Source of the DNA: Zeugodacus cucurbitae
Taxonomy: Eukaryota; Arthropoda; Insecta; Diptera; Tephritidae
Direction of reading: 5' to 3'
Assembly: GCF_028554725.1 (NCBI RefSeq)
Contig: NC_071667.1
Span: forward strand, 82,126,001-82,190,000
Length of the DNA stretch: 64,000 bases
Shown: positions 11,431-24,302 of the stretch, piece by piece
Layout: every line of letters starts with the position of its first letter
How positions within the stretch are numbered: position 1 is the first letter of the stretch
Program-made: the position numbers and the translations under genes
The notes under the pieces: model-generated
What the model was told of the DNA's origin: nothing
What the model saw: the letters and a program-made list of their open reading frames with translations, nothing else
Database searches by the model: none

Positions 11431-12568
11431 TTTTATACTCTCGCAATTTATTTAGAGATTTGCCTATATTTTCGGTGAAAAATTACCCTTAGGCACTGAG
11501 TCCTTCATGTTTGATATCAGGGGCCTTGAAAAGTCATGGTTCGATTTTGACAATTTTTCCACAAGTGATGTCACAGCTCAAATACAGTATTTGTGTAAAG
11601 TTTTATTTCGCTATCTTTATCGGTTCCTTATGTATATATTATAAAGTGAACGAATCAGAAGGATTCAAAATTGAGTTATATGGGAAGTAGACGTAGTTGT
11701 GAACCGATTTCGCCCATATTCCATCAGTGTCATCAGGGTGCCAAGAAAATATTATATACCGAATTTCATTGAAATCTTTCGAGTAGTTCTTGAAATATGG
11801 TTTTTCACCCATAAGTGGGCGATGCCCCGCCCATTTTCCATTTTGTAAAAAAATCTCAGTGCAGCTTCCTTCTGCCATTTCTTATGTAAAATTTGGTGTT
11901 TCTGACGTTTCTCGTTAGTGAGTTAACGCACTTTAAGTCATTTTCAACCTAACCTTTGTATGGGAGGTGGGCGTGGTTATTATCCGATTTCTTTCATTTT
12001 TAGACTGTATAATGAAACGGCTAAAAGAAACGACTGCAGAAAGTTTGGTTTATATAGCTTAATTGGTTTTCAAGATATATACAAAAAACCTATTTGGGGG
12101 CGGGGTCACGCCCACTTTTCGAAAAAAATTACATTGAAATGTGCCCCTCCCTAATGCGATCCTATGTTCCAAATTGTATTTTCATAACTTATTTCTGGCT
12201 TAGTTATAGCTCTTTATGTGTTTTTGGTTATCGCCATTTTGTGGGCGTGGCAGTGGTCCGATTCTGCCCATCTTCGAACTTAACCTTCTTATGGTGCCAA
12301 GGAACACGTGTTCCAAGTTTCATTAAGATATCTCAATTTTTACTCAAGTTACAGCTTGCAGACGGACAGACAGACGGACAAACGGACGGACGGACGGACA
12401 GACGGACGGACAGACAGACATCCGGATTTGAACTTTACTCGTCACCCTGATCACTTTGGTATATATAACCCTATATCTAACTCGTTTAGTTTTTGGACTT
12501 ACAAACAACCGTTATGTGGACAAAACTATAATACTCTCTTTAGCAACTTTTGTTGCGATAGTATAAAA
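11431..12568. mobile_element. Non-coding dispersed element with short inverted ends, about 1.1 kb
   Basis: TTTTATACTCTCGCAA at 11431-11446 and TTGCGATAGTATAAAA at 12553-12568 are inverted copies with one mismatch. Just outside the left end lies the hairpin-forming word GTTCGGGTGCAACCGAAC (11413-11430). The interior repeats phrases such as GTGGGCG and CCGATTTC, and contains a GACA/GACG tetranucleotide run (about 12,360-12,420) followed by CACCCTGATCACTTTGGTAT near the right end. This whole arrangement is familiar to me from dispersed repeats of higher flies, but I do not know an authoritative family name. No transposase frame is present, so it is non-autonomous or of another mechanism. Sequence outside the right end was not found to repeat the left flank. 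Confidence 0.65.
12360..12420. repeat. GACA/GACG tetranucleotide repeat
   Basis: About fifteen tandem GACA, GACG and AACG units inside the 1.1-kb element. In this kind of fly repeat such a run normally sits shortly before the 3' end. Confidence 0.93.
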
Positions 12569-13538
12569 ATATTTGCAAATTTCCCCAGCTGATTCAAGCT
12601 TGTTCCAGGCGATAACATTGCACCTAACAAAAGTTGTCTAAAATTCAATAAAATGCAATAAAAACTACAAAAAAGACTATGAAAAAACAAACAAACAAGA
12701 CCAAACACAAATTAATTTCAAAACAACAACAACAAACAACGCTGAAGTCGAAACCACAAACACGACACTTTGCATAAAATTACAATCGCAATTAGAGAAT
12801 ATTAAACAATAATTTTTCATTTATTGAATGCCGGCAGTGGCATTGTTTAACGACCAACGACCAACAATCAACTATTTAACAACAACAACAAAAACACAGC
12901 CATATGTTTGTGTGCGTGTGTGTGTAAGGCAAACAGTTGATTTTGAAAAGCATGTCGCCGGGCATTTGCATGTGTTTACATGTCATTACACTAAACCGCC
13001 TAGCAGCTTGTTAAATGGCACGTTAGGCGGCAGCTGGGGGGGTAGGGTAGGCAATTGTGTTGCATGTTTTGCGGCGTTTAAAAAACTAATGTATTCTAAT
13101 TACAAGCGTTTTATTGCGGTGGTCTTTAGCTGCTAGCATATTTATGGCTTCGGCTTTGTCACGATGCCATTATACATATGTATATATACACATGAATTTA
13201 TATATATGCTTTATTTATGCGAATTTTATTTACAACCGCATATGTGTTGCAGCGCCACCCATTGTCTCTCTCTCTCTCTCTCTCTCTGTCTGTGTAATGA
13301 ATTGTAAAACAATGATTTATTATATTTAATAAATTTCTGTATAAATTATTGTGCGGTGTCGTGCAAAATATGTGCAATTTGGCGAAAAAACGCGCAATTA
13401 TTTTAAATTGTTTTGTGACTAGTTGCATGATTGCGCCTAAAGCGCGGCTTTAGTTAAATACAAACGGTCAAATGATTCGGAATGGCCTTCACATATAAAC
13501 GTGCTGATGAATGTATAGCCTGTGGCTGGCATTAGAGC
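12569..13538. other. Non-coding block with a CT microsatellite
   Basis: CAA/ACA-rich sequence at 12,720-12,900 and a CT run at 13,265-13,287. Nothing gene-like is seen. Confidence 0.45.
13265..13287. repeat. (TC)n microsatellite
   Basis: A 23-base uninterrupted TC run. On the minus strand it reads as a GAGA tract and lies about 250 bases downstream of the ratchet point at 13,545. Confidence 0.95.
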
Positions 13539-13569
13539 ACTTACCTGTAAAGAGATAAAATAAAAATTT
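13539..13569 (-). promoter_or_regulatory. Candidate recursive splice site (ratchet point) 1
   Basis: On the minus strand a T-rich tract ends TCTCTTTACAG and is followed with no intervening base by GTAAGT. The acceptor AG occupies 13546-13545 and the donor GT starts at 13544. Both halves are close to the insect consensus for a 3' and a 5' splice site. Such juxtaposition is the defining feature of the zero-length exons used for stepwise removal of giant introns in Drosophila (Ubx, kuz and others). The upstream 40 bases on that strand are almost free of AG, as expected for an active acceptor. It is one of four good examples, all on this strand. Confidence 0.68.
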
Positions 13570-13575
13570 GAATTA

Positions 13576-15074
13576 GAAAAATGTAGTTATACTTAAAAAA
13601 AATTGAAATAGAAAATTTATGTAGCATAGCTGCAGGCGCCCATACAGTTTAAGTGATTTTTTGTGTGTTATAGCTATAATTAGTTGGTATTTATGGACTG
13701 GATGTTGAAATAATTGTATAAAAAATTATTAAAAAATATTATTTATAGTAAAAATATATAAAAAATGTTACAAATACCTAATTCAGCTTAATTATTCCTC
13801 ACTATGCTCTTTCAGCTTAGTGCTAATCCCATTAGTATGCCTTTTACACAAATCGCCACTGCGAAAAAGCGCACCTTCACAGCCAATTACAGTGGAAATT
13901 GCCTGTAAATGCGCTGATGAACTGGTCAAACACACTTCCGACACACATACATAAATTCACCCGAGAGGAGGGGAGAATATCAATATGGAAAAAGTGCATA
14001 CTATAAACGCTAAGCACTGTTGTTGCACATAGAGGAAAAAAATACATTTCAGCAGCGGACGTGAGACAGGCAAGTGCAATATTTGCAGTTCATCAACACA
14101 AACATTGCATTGTTGCCATGCCACACTGTGCTATGCCATGCTTTGCTATGCTATGTTATGTGCACTGCCAGGTGGCAGCTGCTTGGAGTCAGGTGGCGGA
14201 TGCCAAATGTCCATCTAACTGTCTAACAAACTGGGCAAATAGACAGCAATTGCTACTGATCACAGTGGCAAGCAGCAATAGTGGCAGTGGTTAACATGCC
14301 GCAGGTAGTTTGTGAGGCATGAGTGTTGAACAGCAGCAGCGCAAAAAGAATACATGGGAAGCTGCATGCAAGTGCACTCAACTGAATCTTTCTATTGTTT
14401 TTTGGTTTTGTGTTTTCTTTTTTTTTTTTGGAACTTGCTGCCTGTGTGTACATATTTGCCGTTACGCCCCTTTATCATATGCTCTATTTGGAATACAAAT
14501 TTGCGCTTCCCAACAATCGCAAATACACACACACACTCACTCATCGACATTTATTTCCATTTTTAGTTTCATTCTTTTTTTGCCAGTTCGCTTTTGTGCT
14601 CGTTTTTACCTTGTTAGCATGTTGCAAAGTGCATTGTTTCCGTTCGTGTGGCACGTTTTCAATTGCTTCGCATAAGTGACTAGGCAACAGCTACTCGTGC
14701 ACAGATCCTGGTAATTTTTAAAGTTGTTGGAAGAGAGAGGTGTGTTAGGTATTTGCTTGTTTGTCAAACTGTTACCGCTTATTAGGCTCTCTCAGCTGGC
14801 TTATCGACAGTTAGGTGGAAATTGTTGGTGGTGGTTGGTGCAACAATTGTTCAATGTATGTCAGTACCGTGTGTGGAAATCAACCATACTTATATATATA
14901 CATTAAGGTGGTCTGTTGAAAATATACAAGAGTAGAAATATGTATACTTTTCCATAATGGTACCTATCAAAGCGTTGGGACTAGAAGAAAATAATTTTCG
15001 AAATTTTGAAAGGCACGACCTAATGTGCTTATGTTCATATATTTTTAAATTTAAAATTGTGTTTTTATTATATA
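13576..15074. other. Non-coding block, no gene recognised
   Basis: AT-rich at 13,560-13,780. Open frames at 14,319-14,679 are T-rich, overlap on both strands and lack domains. A CA run lies at about 14,524-14,540. Confidence 0.45.
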
Positions 15075-15345
15075 TTAGGTCTACAACTTTGCTTCCGCCA
15101 TTTTTTTGTAAATTTAAGGTTTTTTTTTGTATAAAAGCGGTTACAAATGTCGATGAGCCTCAGCCGCACTTTTCTTGGAATCAAAAAAGAAAAGCAAAAT
15201 TTCCCCCCAAATGTCGAGAATTCGGCTCATTAATGTTGACACAAATGTCCAAGATCGATATAAAACGATTTAATCGATTTAATCGAACAGTGCTTGACCC
15301 TAGAGACATCTATTGGAAACGGCGGAAGCAAAGTTGTTGATAAAA
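15075..15345 (-). mobile_element. Mariner-like element, internally deleted copy A
   Basis: The left end starts TTAGGTCTACAACTTTGCTT after a TA at 15073-15074, and the right end carries the inverted copy GGCGGAAGCAAAGTTGT at 15321-15337, with the last bases diverged. Between them the minus strand encodes the start of a mariner transposase helix-turn-helix, including LFFFDSKKSAAEAHRH near 15,150-15,200. It then jumps directly to the 3' end sequence, so nearly the whole transposase gene, including the catalytic domain, is deleted. Same family as the copies at 19,571 and 24,303, with which it shares the 5' leader (TAAATCGTTTTATATCGATC in minus sense). A dead element of about 270 bp. Confidence 0.87.
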
Positions 15346-18300
15346 GAGAAAATTTAAGAAATGTTTTGATCCCTGCTATTTTCTAGAAAGTGAAAGCAAT
15401 TTTAGACCATTTTTCGCTATAAAATGGCGCACAATTGTAAAAATTAGAAAATAATTTATTTTGATTCGAAAATTTTCAAAATGAGCAAATTTTCATATTT
15501 TTTCATTTATAAACATTTTAAATAAAATAAAAAATTTTGATGTTGAAAATTATAATATAAAAAAATAATTGTGTTTTATGAAGCACATTTTTTATTGAAA
15601 TTTTTAATACAAAAATATTTTTTCCACTAAATAAAAAATATATTTTTTCCCCAAAGTAGTTTTTTTGTACCACTGTGGCTTTGAAAAAATAATAGTTAAT
15701 TTTTCAAATCCATCAACATTCTCTGGCACCACATACACATGTACAAATTTGACGAAAAAAAATTCTGTTTTGTTACTGTTTCATGCAAACATTGCATTCA
15801 CACATATCACTTCAGTGTTTGCTGCATTCAAAGTGCCTAAGGATCTAGGTAAATAACTACCAAAAGAAGAGGAGCAGCAAAAAAACATAAAAATAAAAAG
15901 CGAAAGGCAATGCAACTTGTTTACCGTGTCTACATGACGATTGCCTGTCATAGAAGTTGAAGTGGAAAGACAAACAGGAAATAAGAAAACTGAAAAAAAC
16001 TATGAGGCATGCAACACAATGCGGCATGCACACGGAGAGTTAGTGTTGTTGTGTATGCAAAGCAAATTACGCAGCCAAGGAACCAAGGAAATGTCACAAC
16101 TTGTTAATCCGTCAGTTGGCTCTACTGCTTATTGGCATTCAAAGTAATCAATTTGAAGGTATCCTGGCAAACACAATGCCTGCACCGTTGCAGCGGTGCC
16201 AATAAGCGTACAAACCAGCAATCAATAGGTAACCAATAATTACTTGTAACCGTTCTTTGGTGAACGTGAGCGGAGAATTTTTTTGCTTTGCGTTTTGTTA
16301 TTGTTTATTGATAAAGAATTCCTTGTGGAGAGATGTCGATAGGAATTTCTATTCCTTTCTGCTTTGCGAGTTATGACAGAAGTCTGGGGTTAGGCGAGTC
16401 ACCAATCGAACAAACTACATCAGTTTCTGAAATACTTTGGCTCTCTCTTTTACGCTCTTCAATCGAATTAAACTCGCTAGCTTTGCTATTGTTTTTAAAT
16501 GTTCATTTTTAGGCAAGAGAGCAACGCTAAGAACTGAGTCATTGAAAGACCCACATACGTCAGGGCTCAAGCATACATTATCAGTTCTTTTTGTACCAGT
16601 TCGTTTCTTGTTTGAGAGTATCACGCTTTTTCTTACAGGGTAATTACTACAATGGTCATTGATGGCCTTATTTAATCACAAAGTAAACTGCATATTCATG
16701 CGACAACTTAGTGCAACATAAATGTGTGAACTTAATTTGAACTGCTATGTGAAATTTTTTATGAGATTAAGGGACACTCAAATAAATAACTCACGATGTT
16801 CTAGACAATAATCTTTTTCTCCTTTTTAGAAGTATCTGACGAAATACTGAACCGATTATTCTAAGTTAAATATGACTGTACAAAATGGGTATACTCGAAT
16901 TGAACCAGATATGGATAGCAAATCAATTTAGAAGACTAAGCATTACTGCTCAATATTAACAATGATGTTATAATCTTCTTTTTGCAAGTATACGTTCTCT
17001 TTTATAACCCACGAAGAAATTCTTTTCTCCCACATTTGAAATAGCAGACCAATTAACCCACACTATTTGCCAATATTCACCCCGTAAGCAAATTGCCATA
17101 CATTTTCATTAAGTAAAACATAGATCAGCGCATATACGAACCCCTCCCCCTCCAGCAGCTAGTGCTGAAGCACAAATGTGCATATAAAAGTGCAGCAATA
17201 TGTCGTCACAATCCAAAATTAGATTAATCACTCTACTCCCCCACACCGCTCGCATATTGCATACATGGTATACTGCGAAAGTAATTTTGCATATTGCTGC
17301 AGTAATGTAATGACCAGATAGCCATAGAAAGTAAGTAGAGAGTGTCAAATTCATGGCAATTTTCGGTGAAAAATCAAATCATATGTAACAGCTGTGCTGA
17401 CATTGACAGCCATTTGAAATTGCCACAGCACACTCGTTACCCCGAACTATAGTTAATGGTAAGTGCAATGCATGTGAACAAATGAGTTGAAGGAGGGACG
17501 GACGACTCTGGCATAAAAGTGGGCGTTGCGAACAAGTAGGAATGTCACAAAGATATTAAATGGACCACAAATTCGTAGACACTTGTGTAACGATTGCTGA
17601 GCAAATATGCTTGAATTTGTATTTACAGTTATATGTGGCAAGTTCATATGATGATTGGTACTTTGTATGTGGAAGAAGCTCTTTAACGATACTAGCATTA
17701 GTTGGCTGTCAGTGGATTGGGAGTTAGAGTATGGTTTAATCAATTTTGTATAATACCGCAGACACAAATGCATAAATGCACACAATTTGATTGTAGTACA
17801 TTGAGCTAAAATACAATGAGACAAAATACACGGAGAAAAAATGGAGTGAAATTTAAGAGATTTAAAATATCTAGTTCATATTTTTTTAAACGCTGCTCTT
17901 AAGACATATTTTCTTATAAAATTAACAAGAGAACACCTTTCTATGCTACCTCTATATCATTATTAGCAGTCTCTTAACTTTATATCAGTTGTCTGTTCGA
18001 TTCGCTTTTATACCAGTTTTGATTTAATGCATTACCTGAGTATAATAAAATCAAGACTTAAAATACAAAAAAAAATTTCTTAGAGTTTCCAAATGAAGTT
18101 TCTAATAAAGCTATAAATATAGTACTTCAAACTATATTATCTTATTTGTTCTACGAAATCACAAACACCGGTGCGAAACACCTCTCCAGCTGTGCCACAG
18201 AGTATTGCTGCATATGGTCACATTTTTCGCAGTGCTGCATGGATAACTGGGTACATAGAGGCGGTCCAGATTAATGCAACGAGCAGACCCTCCTCTCCGC

Positions 18301-19570
18301 AGACTACAAATGACGCTCGGGTGGTGAGTAATTGATAACATGTTCCCAACAATAGCCGTATCTGGTTACCAATACTCACTAAACTGTGTTTGTTGTTTTT
18401 GTTTTACATTGTTGTTGCTCGGTTGTGTCATTGTTGCCGCGATTGCAGTTCTAACGCTATTACACCGAACAAATCCACACTTCTAACAGAGAAATATCGG
18501 CGTATACCCTCCGTTCGATGGGAGAAAAAGTGAGACATTCACGCAGAATGAGGTGAAAAGTGCAAGCGGAGGGGTGAGTGACTGCCACAGCAATTATTGC
18601 ATTAAAACGCGTTTGTTGCAAGCGCATGTAATTTGAGTTCTTTTGGGCGAGACAATTAAATGAATTTGCAATGCATTATGTACGTGCAACGCCGTGCAAC
18701 ATTTGCGCCGTTAAATACACACCCTCGATTTGTTTGATTTGGCGTTAGGCGTAATGTGTTGCACGTTGCATGCTGATTTGCATTTTGATTATTATTATTG
18801 TTATTGGCATTATTATTTGACAATAATGCAACACTGCATACTGGCTGGCATTGTTAAATACGAGTATATAACCGTTAGCATGTGCGTAGTTGTTTGTCGT
18901 TAGCAAACTCCCAGCCGCATGTACACACACACACAACTTGCCACATGTGCCATGCCACTATGCAATATGCATACAACAAATACAAATATGTGCCGCAAGT
19001 CTATTTAAGCAAATGTGTAAATAATATATTTACTTATTGATGCATACATTTTGGGCCGCAATGCCTTGTGTGGCAAGCATATGCAATGTGCAACTGCTTA
19101 ACGGCTTCTTGTGGCTTAATTAAAATTAATATTTCACTTAAATCGAATAATAAAATGTTAAGTGAAATGCAGAGACGATTTTAATTAGAATTCATGTTGC
19201 AACTGCCACAAGCGCCACATTCACAAACTTTGCCGCACTTAACCAGAGGATATTTGCTGGATTGTAAAGTAATATACTAATGCCTTATTAAATAGTTGAA
19301 AATTAGTAGTTGCATGTCAATTGCTATGCAAATTTGCTTTAAATGTTAAATTGTTGATAAATACCGTAATGAGCTTGGTTATTATACGCATATCTAATAA
19401 GCATGAAATTCAGTATGGATTTTGTTTAAACTATTTTATCCCTCGGTATTTGCAGTTGTAAATGATTGATAAGCGCTTAATGGCAATACAATGCAGGCCT
19501 CAGGCTTATTTGCTTCGAAGAAAAACAAAATGCCGTTATATATTGATATATTAGAAATTAAAGTGGTATA
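15346..19570. other. Non-coding block between two mariner remnants
   Basis: Bases 15,350-15,670 are extremely AT-rich. Elsewhere only short unrelated frames appear. A composite dyad is annotated at 19,108-19,212. A weak minus-strand CAG/GTAATG at about 18,035 follows a T-rich tract but has a poor donor and is not called. Confidence 0.45.
19108..19212. repeat. Nested imperfect dyad
   Basis: Three stems nest in order. CTTGTGGC (from about 19,109) pairs with GCCACAAG (about 19,205-19,212). TTAATTAAAAT pairs with ATTTTAATTAG, allowing an end mismatch. ATTTCACTTA (19131-19140) pairs perfectly with TAAGTGAAAT (19159-19168). Internal loops are asymmetric. Transcribed from either strand it could fold into a branched-free hairpin of about 100 nt. 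Whether this is a structured RNA, a homeodomain-site cluster (TAATTA cores) or coincidence is open. Confidence 0.55.
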
Positions 19571-19938
19571 TTAGGTCAACAAAATATTTGTGGAGATCTG
19601 TTTGCATCCATGCAAACTTATTCTCAACTGAAAATGTCTAGGGTCAAGCACTGGTCGATAAAATCGATTAAATCGTTTTATATCGATCTTGGACATTTGT
19701 ATCAACATTAACCCAACAAAATATTTGTAGAGATCTGTTTGCATCCCAAACTTTTCTCAACTGAAAAAGTCACTTTTTGACCCCAATTCTCGACATTTGC
19801 GGGAAATTTTGCTTTTCTTTTTTAATTCCAAGAAAAGTGCGGCTGAGGCTCATCGAATGCTTTCGGATACGTACGGTGAGGTGAAAAAAGCCTTAAATTT
19901 ACAAAAAAAAAACGGCGGAAGCAAAGTTGTAGACTTAA
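19571..19938 (+). mobile_element. Mariner-like element, internally deleted copy B with an internal duplication
   Basis: Flanked by TA on both sides (19569-19570 and 19939-19940), so the ends are intact. It starts TTAGGTCAACAAAATATTTG and ends GGCGGAAGCAAAGTTGTAGA followed by CTTAA. The plus strand encodes the N-terminal helix-turn-helix region of a mariner transposase (REILLFFFNSKKSAAEAHRM, then LSDTYGE, about 19,798-19,880). It then passes straight into the 3' terminal sequence, so the DNA-cleaving domain is missing. A block of about 60 bp (AACAAAATATTTGT followed by GAGATCTGTTTGCATCC) is present twice, at about 19,578 and 19,715; its first copy replaces the normal 5' inverted repeat beyond TTAGGTC. 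Non-autonomous and unable to make transposase. Confidence 0.9.
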
Positions 19939-22320
19939 TATATTTTGGAAACAACGAATTATCATTAGTTTCCTCAAATTAAAAAAATAAAAATGATTTA
20001 GGAAATAGCTGAAAATGATTCGCTACAAATCCAGATTCTTAAAACATTTTGTATTTAATTCTCAAGGAAAATCACAAAAAAATATCACATTGAATTGAAA
20101 TGTGGCAACACTGTAAAAACTTGAAAATCGAAAGTCAGAAAACAATGAACAAAAGAACGATTTCGTACGCTGAGTCGTGATAAAACCTGGAACCAAGCTG
20201 ATTAGTCGTATTCAAAAATCATTCCACTTCACTGCCGAACGATTTTCAAGATGACCTTTGAATGAGGATTGTTGTGTGAGCAATCAACCTGTTCGAAGTT
20301 CGATATTTCTAGATCGATTCTTTGTATAATGTAAAATCGAGTCATGATAGAAAAAGGATTCCACTAATATATATATACACCACATTACATGAAAGTCGTT
20401 TCTTTTCTTGGGATACTCGAATTTTGAACATAATTTCAGAATCATTGAGATCGTCTCGAATAGTGCTAAGAAATATTCGGTAGCCATGCTTCAAACAACG
20501 TCTATAGGATTGTGACTGGCGCCAATTCATGGATCTGTGAGGAAACGATGGTAATACATTGAACACTCCCGCCAAGCAACTTATTGAGCTTATTTTGTTT
20601 GCGCAGATCTTTGATCTTTGAAGGAGCGGTCGATGCACTCAAATAACATATTCCAGAGATGCCACGATTTGAATAAGTTGTTTCCAAGATTTAGTCATAT
20701 AATCGTGAATAATATGTTAACATATATAGAAAAATTTTGGAAAAACAATGTTGATATTACTCAGTACTTATATTACACCCTACATCAAGTTATCGCGATT
20801 AAAGCGAGTATAGATTTATAAACCGTACTGGCTAAATACTATTTTCTATAAACAGTATTAGCTAATGTTTGAGGTGACTCGAATATATAGAACTTGGAAT
20901 CTATTTCAGCAACATCACATAAATGGGATTCGACAACGTCAAAACTTCATGTCAGGAGTTTCCGACATTAGTACGAGTATAGAGCTTGCTTTAATTTATA
21001 CTGCAGCTTTTTATTGCAGAATCCACATTGAGAACGACCCTCATCGCAAAAGTATTTTCAAAACATTCTAAGCGCAGTCGTTGAACTTTCGAAACTTGGA
21101 AAAGAGCGCATAAAATAGTCAAATAATGATGAGGGAATCGTTTAGAATATGCACTCCAACAATTTCTATTAAATTAAGCAAGCAATGACTGGCTACAACC
21201 AGGTAATTAATACTGAGGGAAGACATCTAAGTTTTTATATGTGATTGTGAAAGTAAACTAATGCGAGGGCATTTGCATATTTATGTGAAAAAAGCGACAA
21301 GCAACTACTTCCGTGATTCAATTGAACTTAGAAATAAGCTCTACATATAATGCTTCAATATTAATAAGCCTAATAAGCGATAAGAAGAGCAAATATTCAC
21401 ATAATTAACACATAGACAATGGGAACATAAGGCGGCATAAAAGTGAAAAAATTGTATTGCAATTATAAAAACATCAAGTGGCAGCACAATTATGCTCAGC
21501 TAATGCACAAATGAATTACTCAATTTCCCAACAGGCAGTGCCCGATTTTCTAGCAGGCTAAAAATAAGCAGCTCCATAGTGTTGCGAGTGTGCGGCAAGT
21601 TGAGCCCCTTGCAACGGAGTCACACAACATTTGCCACTTGGTCGTGTTGCAGTTGCAACCAAGTGAAACGCAGAAATTTTCTCGGGCCCACACAAGAGCA
21701 GCAGCGGTGGCAACAACTACAACATAAGCAAATACACCGAAAGAAAGTGTGGAAGAAGAGGCAGACGCAGCGAGTCAATCAACTTCTCAGACTGAGACGG
21801 GCGCTTAGCAGGCGAATAAGGTAAGGTATTTCGATGTGGCAGTGGTGGCATGTTTAAACACACACACACTCACAAGCTGGTGCTGAAGTGTGTGTGACTG
21901 GCTTTTGGGCATGAGGGCTGCCTGTCTGGTTGCTCGCTCGGTTGAATTGTTGCGGAGCAAAAGTGTATATTAGTTGGCACTGCTGACATGCTTGCGCTTA
22001 TGAAGGGTGTAAGTGTGTAAGGGAGTATGTGTTTGTGTGAGTGAGTGCGTTCGCTTGCCGATCAAATCAACAATGCAATCTTAATGAAGGCAATAATTTA
22101 GGGCCAAATGCGAAATTCCCTATGAGACGCCAGCGAAGCGTTGATAAATGCGTTGTAACAAAACATAAAAACAACAACAACAATAACAAATAAGTACACA
22201 ATGTTGAACGCAGGCGGCGAGTGATTGAGGTGATGGAAGTGAAGGTGATGCCGTGACAATTTACACTTGCAAAAATAGTCTTGTTAATTTTTGAGTGAAA
22301 GTGCCTTATATGAAGAGTAG
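19939..22320. other. Non-coding block, no gene recognised
   Basis: AT-rich to about 21,500, then a more mixed stretch with a TG run and CAA repeats (21,850-22,190). An AAG/GTAAGG donor-like word occurs at about 21,820 on the plus strand after an open frame (21,579-21,824) that is Arg/Gln-rich and has no known domain. I do not call it an exon. Confidence 0.4.
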
Positions 22321-22700
22321 TCGAAAAAAAAAATTTGAGGTTACAGTGAAATAGCGATGGTTTTCTCATTAAATTGTATTTATTGTTAAAATTTATTTCC
22401 AAAAATAATTATATTTTGTTATAAAATTTTGTTTTTTTTGAATTTATAAAAAACAGTTTTATGCGTGGAAGCTTAAATCGTGAATTAAAAAATTTCTTTT
22501 TTGAAAAAAAAAAAATTCAAATAAAAAAATTTCATTAAAAATTTGACATACTAAAATTTTTTAATACTTTTTTTAAATTTTTTTTAAATTTTATTAAAAT
22601 ATTTTTTAAAAATTTATTTTTTTTTTTTATTAAAATATTTTTAAAAATTTAAAATTTTTTTTTTTAATTTTTAGTTTGAAAATCGAGAAAAATATTAAAA
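22321..22700. repeat. A/T low-complexity tract
   Basis: About 380 bases of runs of A and T with almost no G or C, including several (A)9-12 and (T)9-12 runs. No unit structure is discernible. Confidence 0.9.
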
Positions 22701-24302
22701 ATAACCGAAGAATGTTCTAAGGCCAACCATTTAAATCCAAAAATTATAGTTGCAACATCCGCCTTCCTCTCAGTGTATCCATCTGCTGCCAACTGTATGG
22801 GGGCAAGTTCCATTTGCAGCCGCCACGTGTGTGAAGGTGCATGAATGTGATAAATTTGCCGCGACGATGCTGCTGAATTTAGCTTTGCACCCGCTTTTTC
22901 AACGCTTTTGTTGTTGCTGCTGCGAGTACTGCGCAGCGATTTGCTTCAATAATTTGAATACTTTGCTGAAAGAGTGTTGCCGACAGACGTGGCACAACTG
23001 CCACACACACAACCTTACAAAAAGCCAAACAGGGTCGCATATGCAAATGCAAGCAGATTGTGTACGCAGACAGACTGGCAGACAAATGCAACAACAACAA
23101 CAATATAAGTCGATTTGTGTTGTGTGTGTATAACAAAAACGATTTGCCTTCCCCTTGCAACCAACCAAAATACAAACATCTTTAAAACGCCACTTTTGTA
23201 TGCGTGAGTGTGTATATGTCTGTGTGTTTGTGTGTGCGTTCACCTTTATTGCAAGACTCATGAGTGCAATTTAAATAAATTAATTAGTTTGTATTTTTAG
23301 TTTAAGTAAAAAATGAATTTCATTCACTTCTGACTGATGGCTGCGATAGCTGGCTGGCCGCTGGCGCTGCTACTGCGCCTTTGCTGACGGAATTCGGGGG
23401 CAAAAAGTGCCTGGTCGAGTGTTGGTGGAGTCTGAGAGTTGTAAATTGCCGCCGTCAGCGGCGTGTCTGTGGGGCGACTCGTCGTCATGTGGCAAGCAGC
23501 AAGGCACAAAAGGCAGCAAAGTGAAAGTGAAAAGACTTGTATGCAAATAAATGTTGTAATTACTCATTATGCCACTGTGTTAAATGTGCGCCCGCGTTGC
23601 AAGTGTGTGTGTGTGTGTGTGTGAACGCGTGGGTGTATGAAGCATGAAATGCGAAGTTTGTTGAAATTTAATTTTTATTTTTATTTTCATTTTATTTTAA
23701 TGCTAAATGAAGCCAATGAATGTAAGACAAAGCGCTGTTGAAGAGTTGATTTCAGTGGTTGGTTGAATGCATGTATTTGTTGTTGTTGCTCTATAAACTT
23801 ACTGTGTTAAGTGAATTAAATGGCATTAAAGAGTATGGGAAATGAGCTTTAAAAATGAGATGCATTTAATATGTTTAATTGAACATTTAATTGATTAAGT
23901 TTTATAATGAAGAAATTAAAATAATACATTTTTATCTGATTTTCAGAATTGTTAAAATGCCTAAAATTCCCGGAAAAAATTAATTCAAAGCATTTTTAAA
24001 TTTCATTAGAAATTTCGCCAAAAATAAATAAAATTTTGTTGTTAAAATGTGTGTTATGGCGGCAGCCGCTTAGATTTTTGATAGTCTGAGCAAAAATAAT
24101 GACACTCAAGTACTACATCGCAGCGGTTGGTACTAAATTTTAAACAAGTTCTAGTTATTTAATTATTAAATAATGATATTTAGGATTAATAGTACTTAAA
24201 GGCTTAATTTTGAATAATTTCCTCAAAAACAAACTTTTATGGGTGGTTTTAGACTCGCACTTCTTATTAAATTCTCTACAAAATTTTTTTTTCCACCAAG
24301 TA
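22701..24302. other. Non-coding block with a GT microsatellite
   Basis: A GT run lies at 23,603-23,623, and CAA and CAG runs around 22,905-22,925 and 23,085-23,105 create the open frames on both strands. Nothing else is recognised. Confidence 0.45.

Noticed and set aside
18030..18060. Minus-strand TATACTCAG/GTAATG after a T-rich tract
   Set aside because: The donor is weak (GTAATG) and the tract is interrupted by purines; it could be a minor site but falls below the others.
21579..21824. 81-codon frame ending near an AAG/GTAAGG donor
   Set aside because: Arg/Gln-rich composition, no acceptor with a tract, and no recognisable domain; not enough for an exon.
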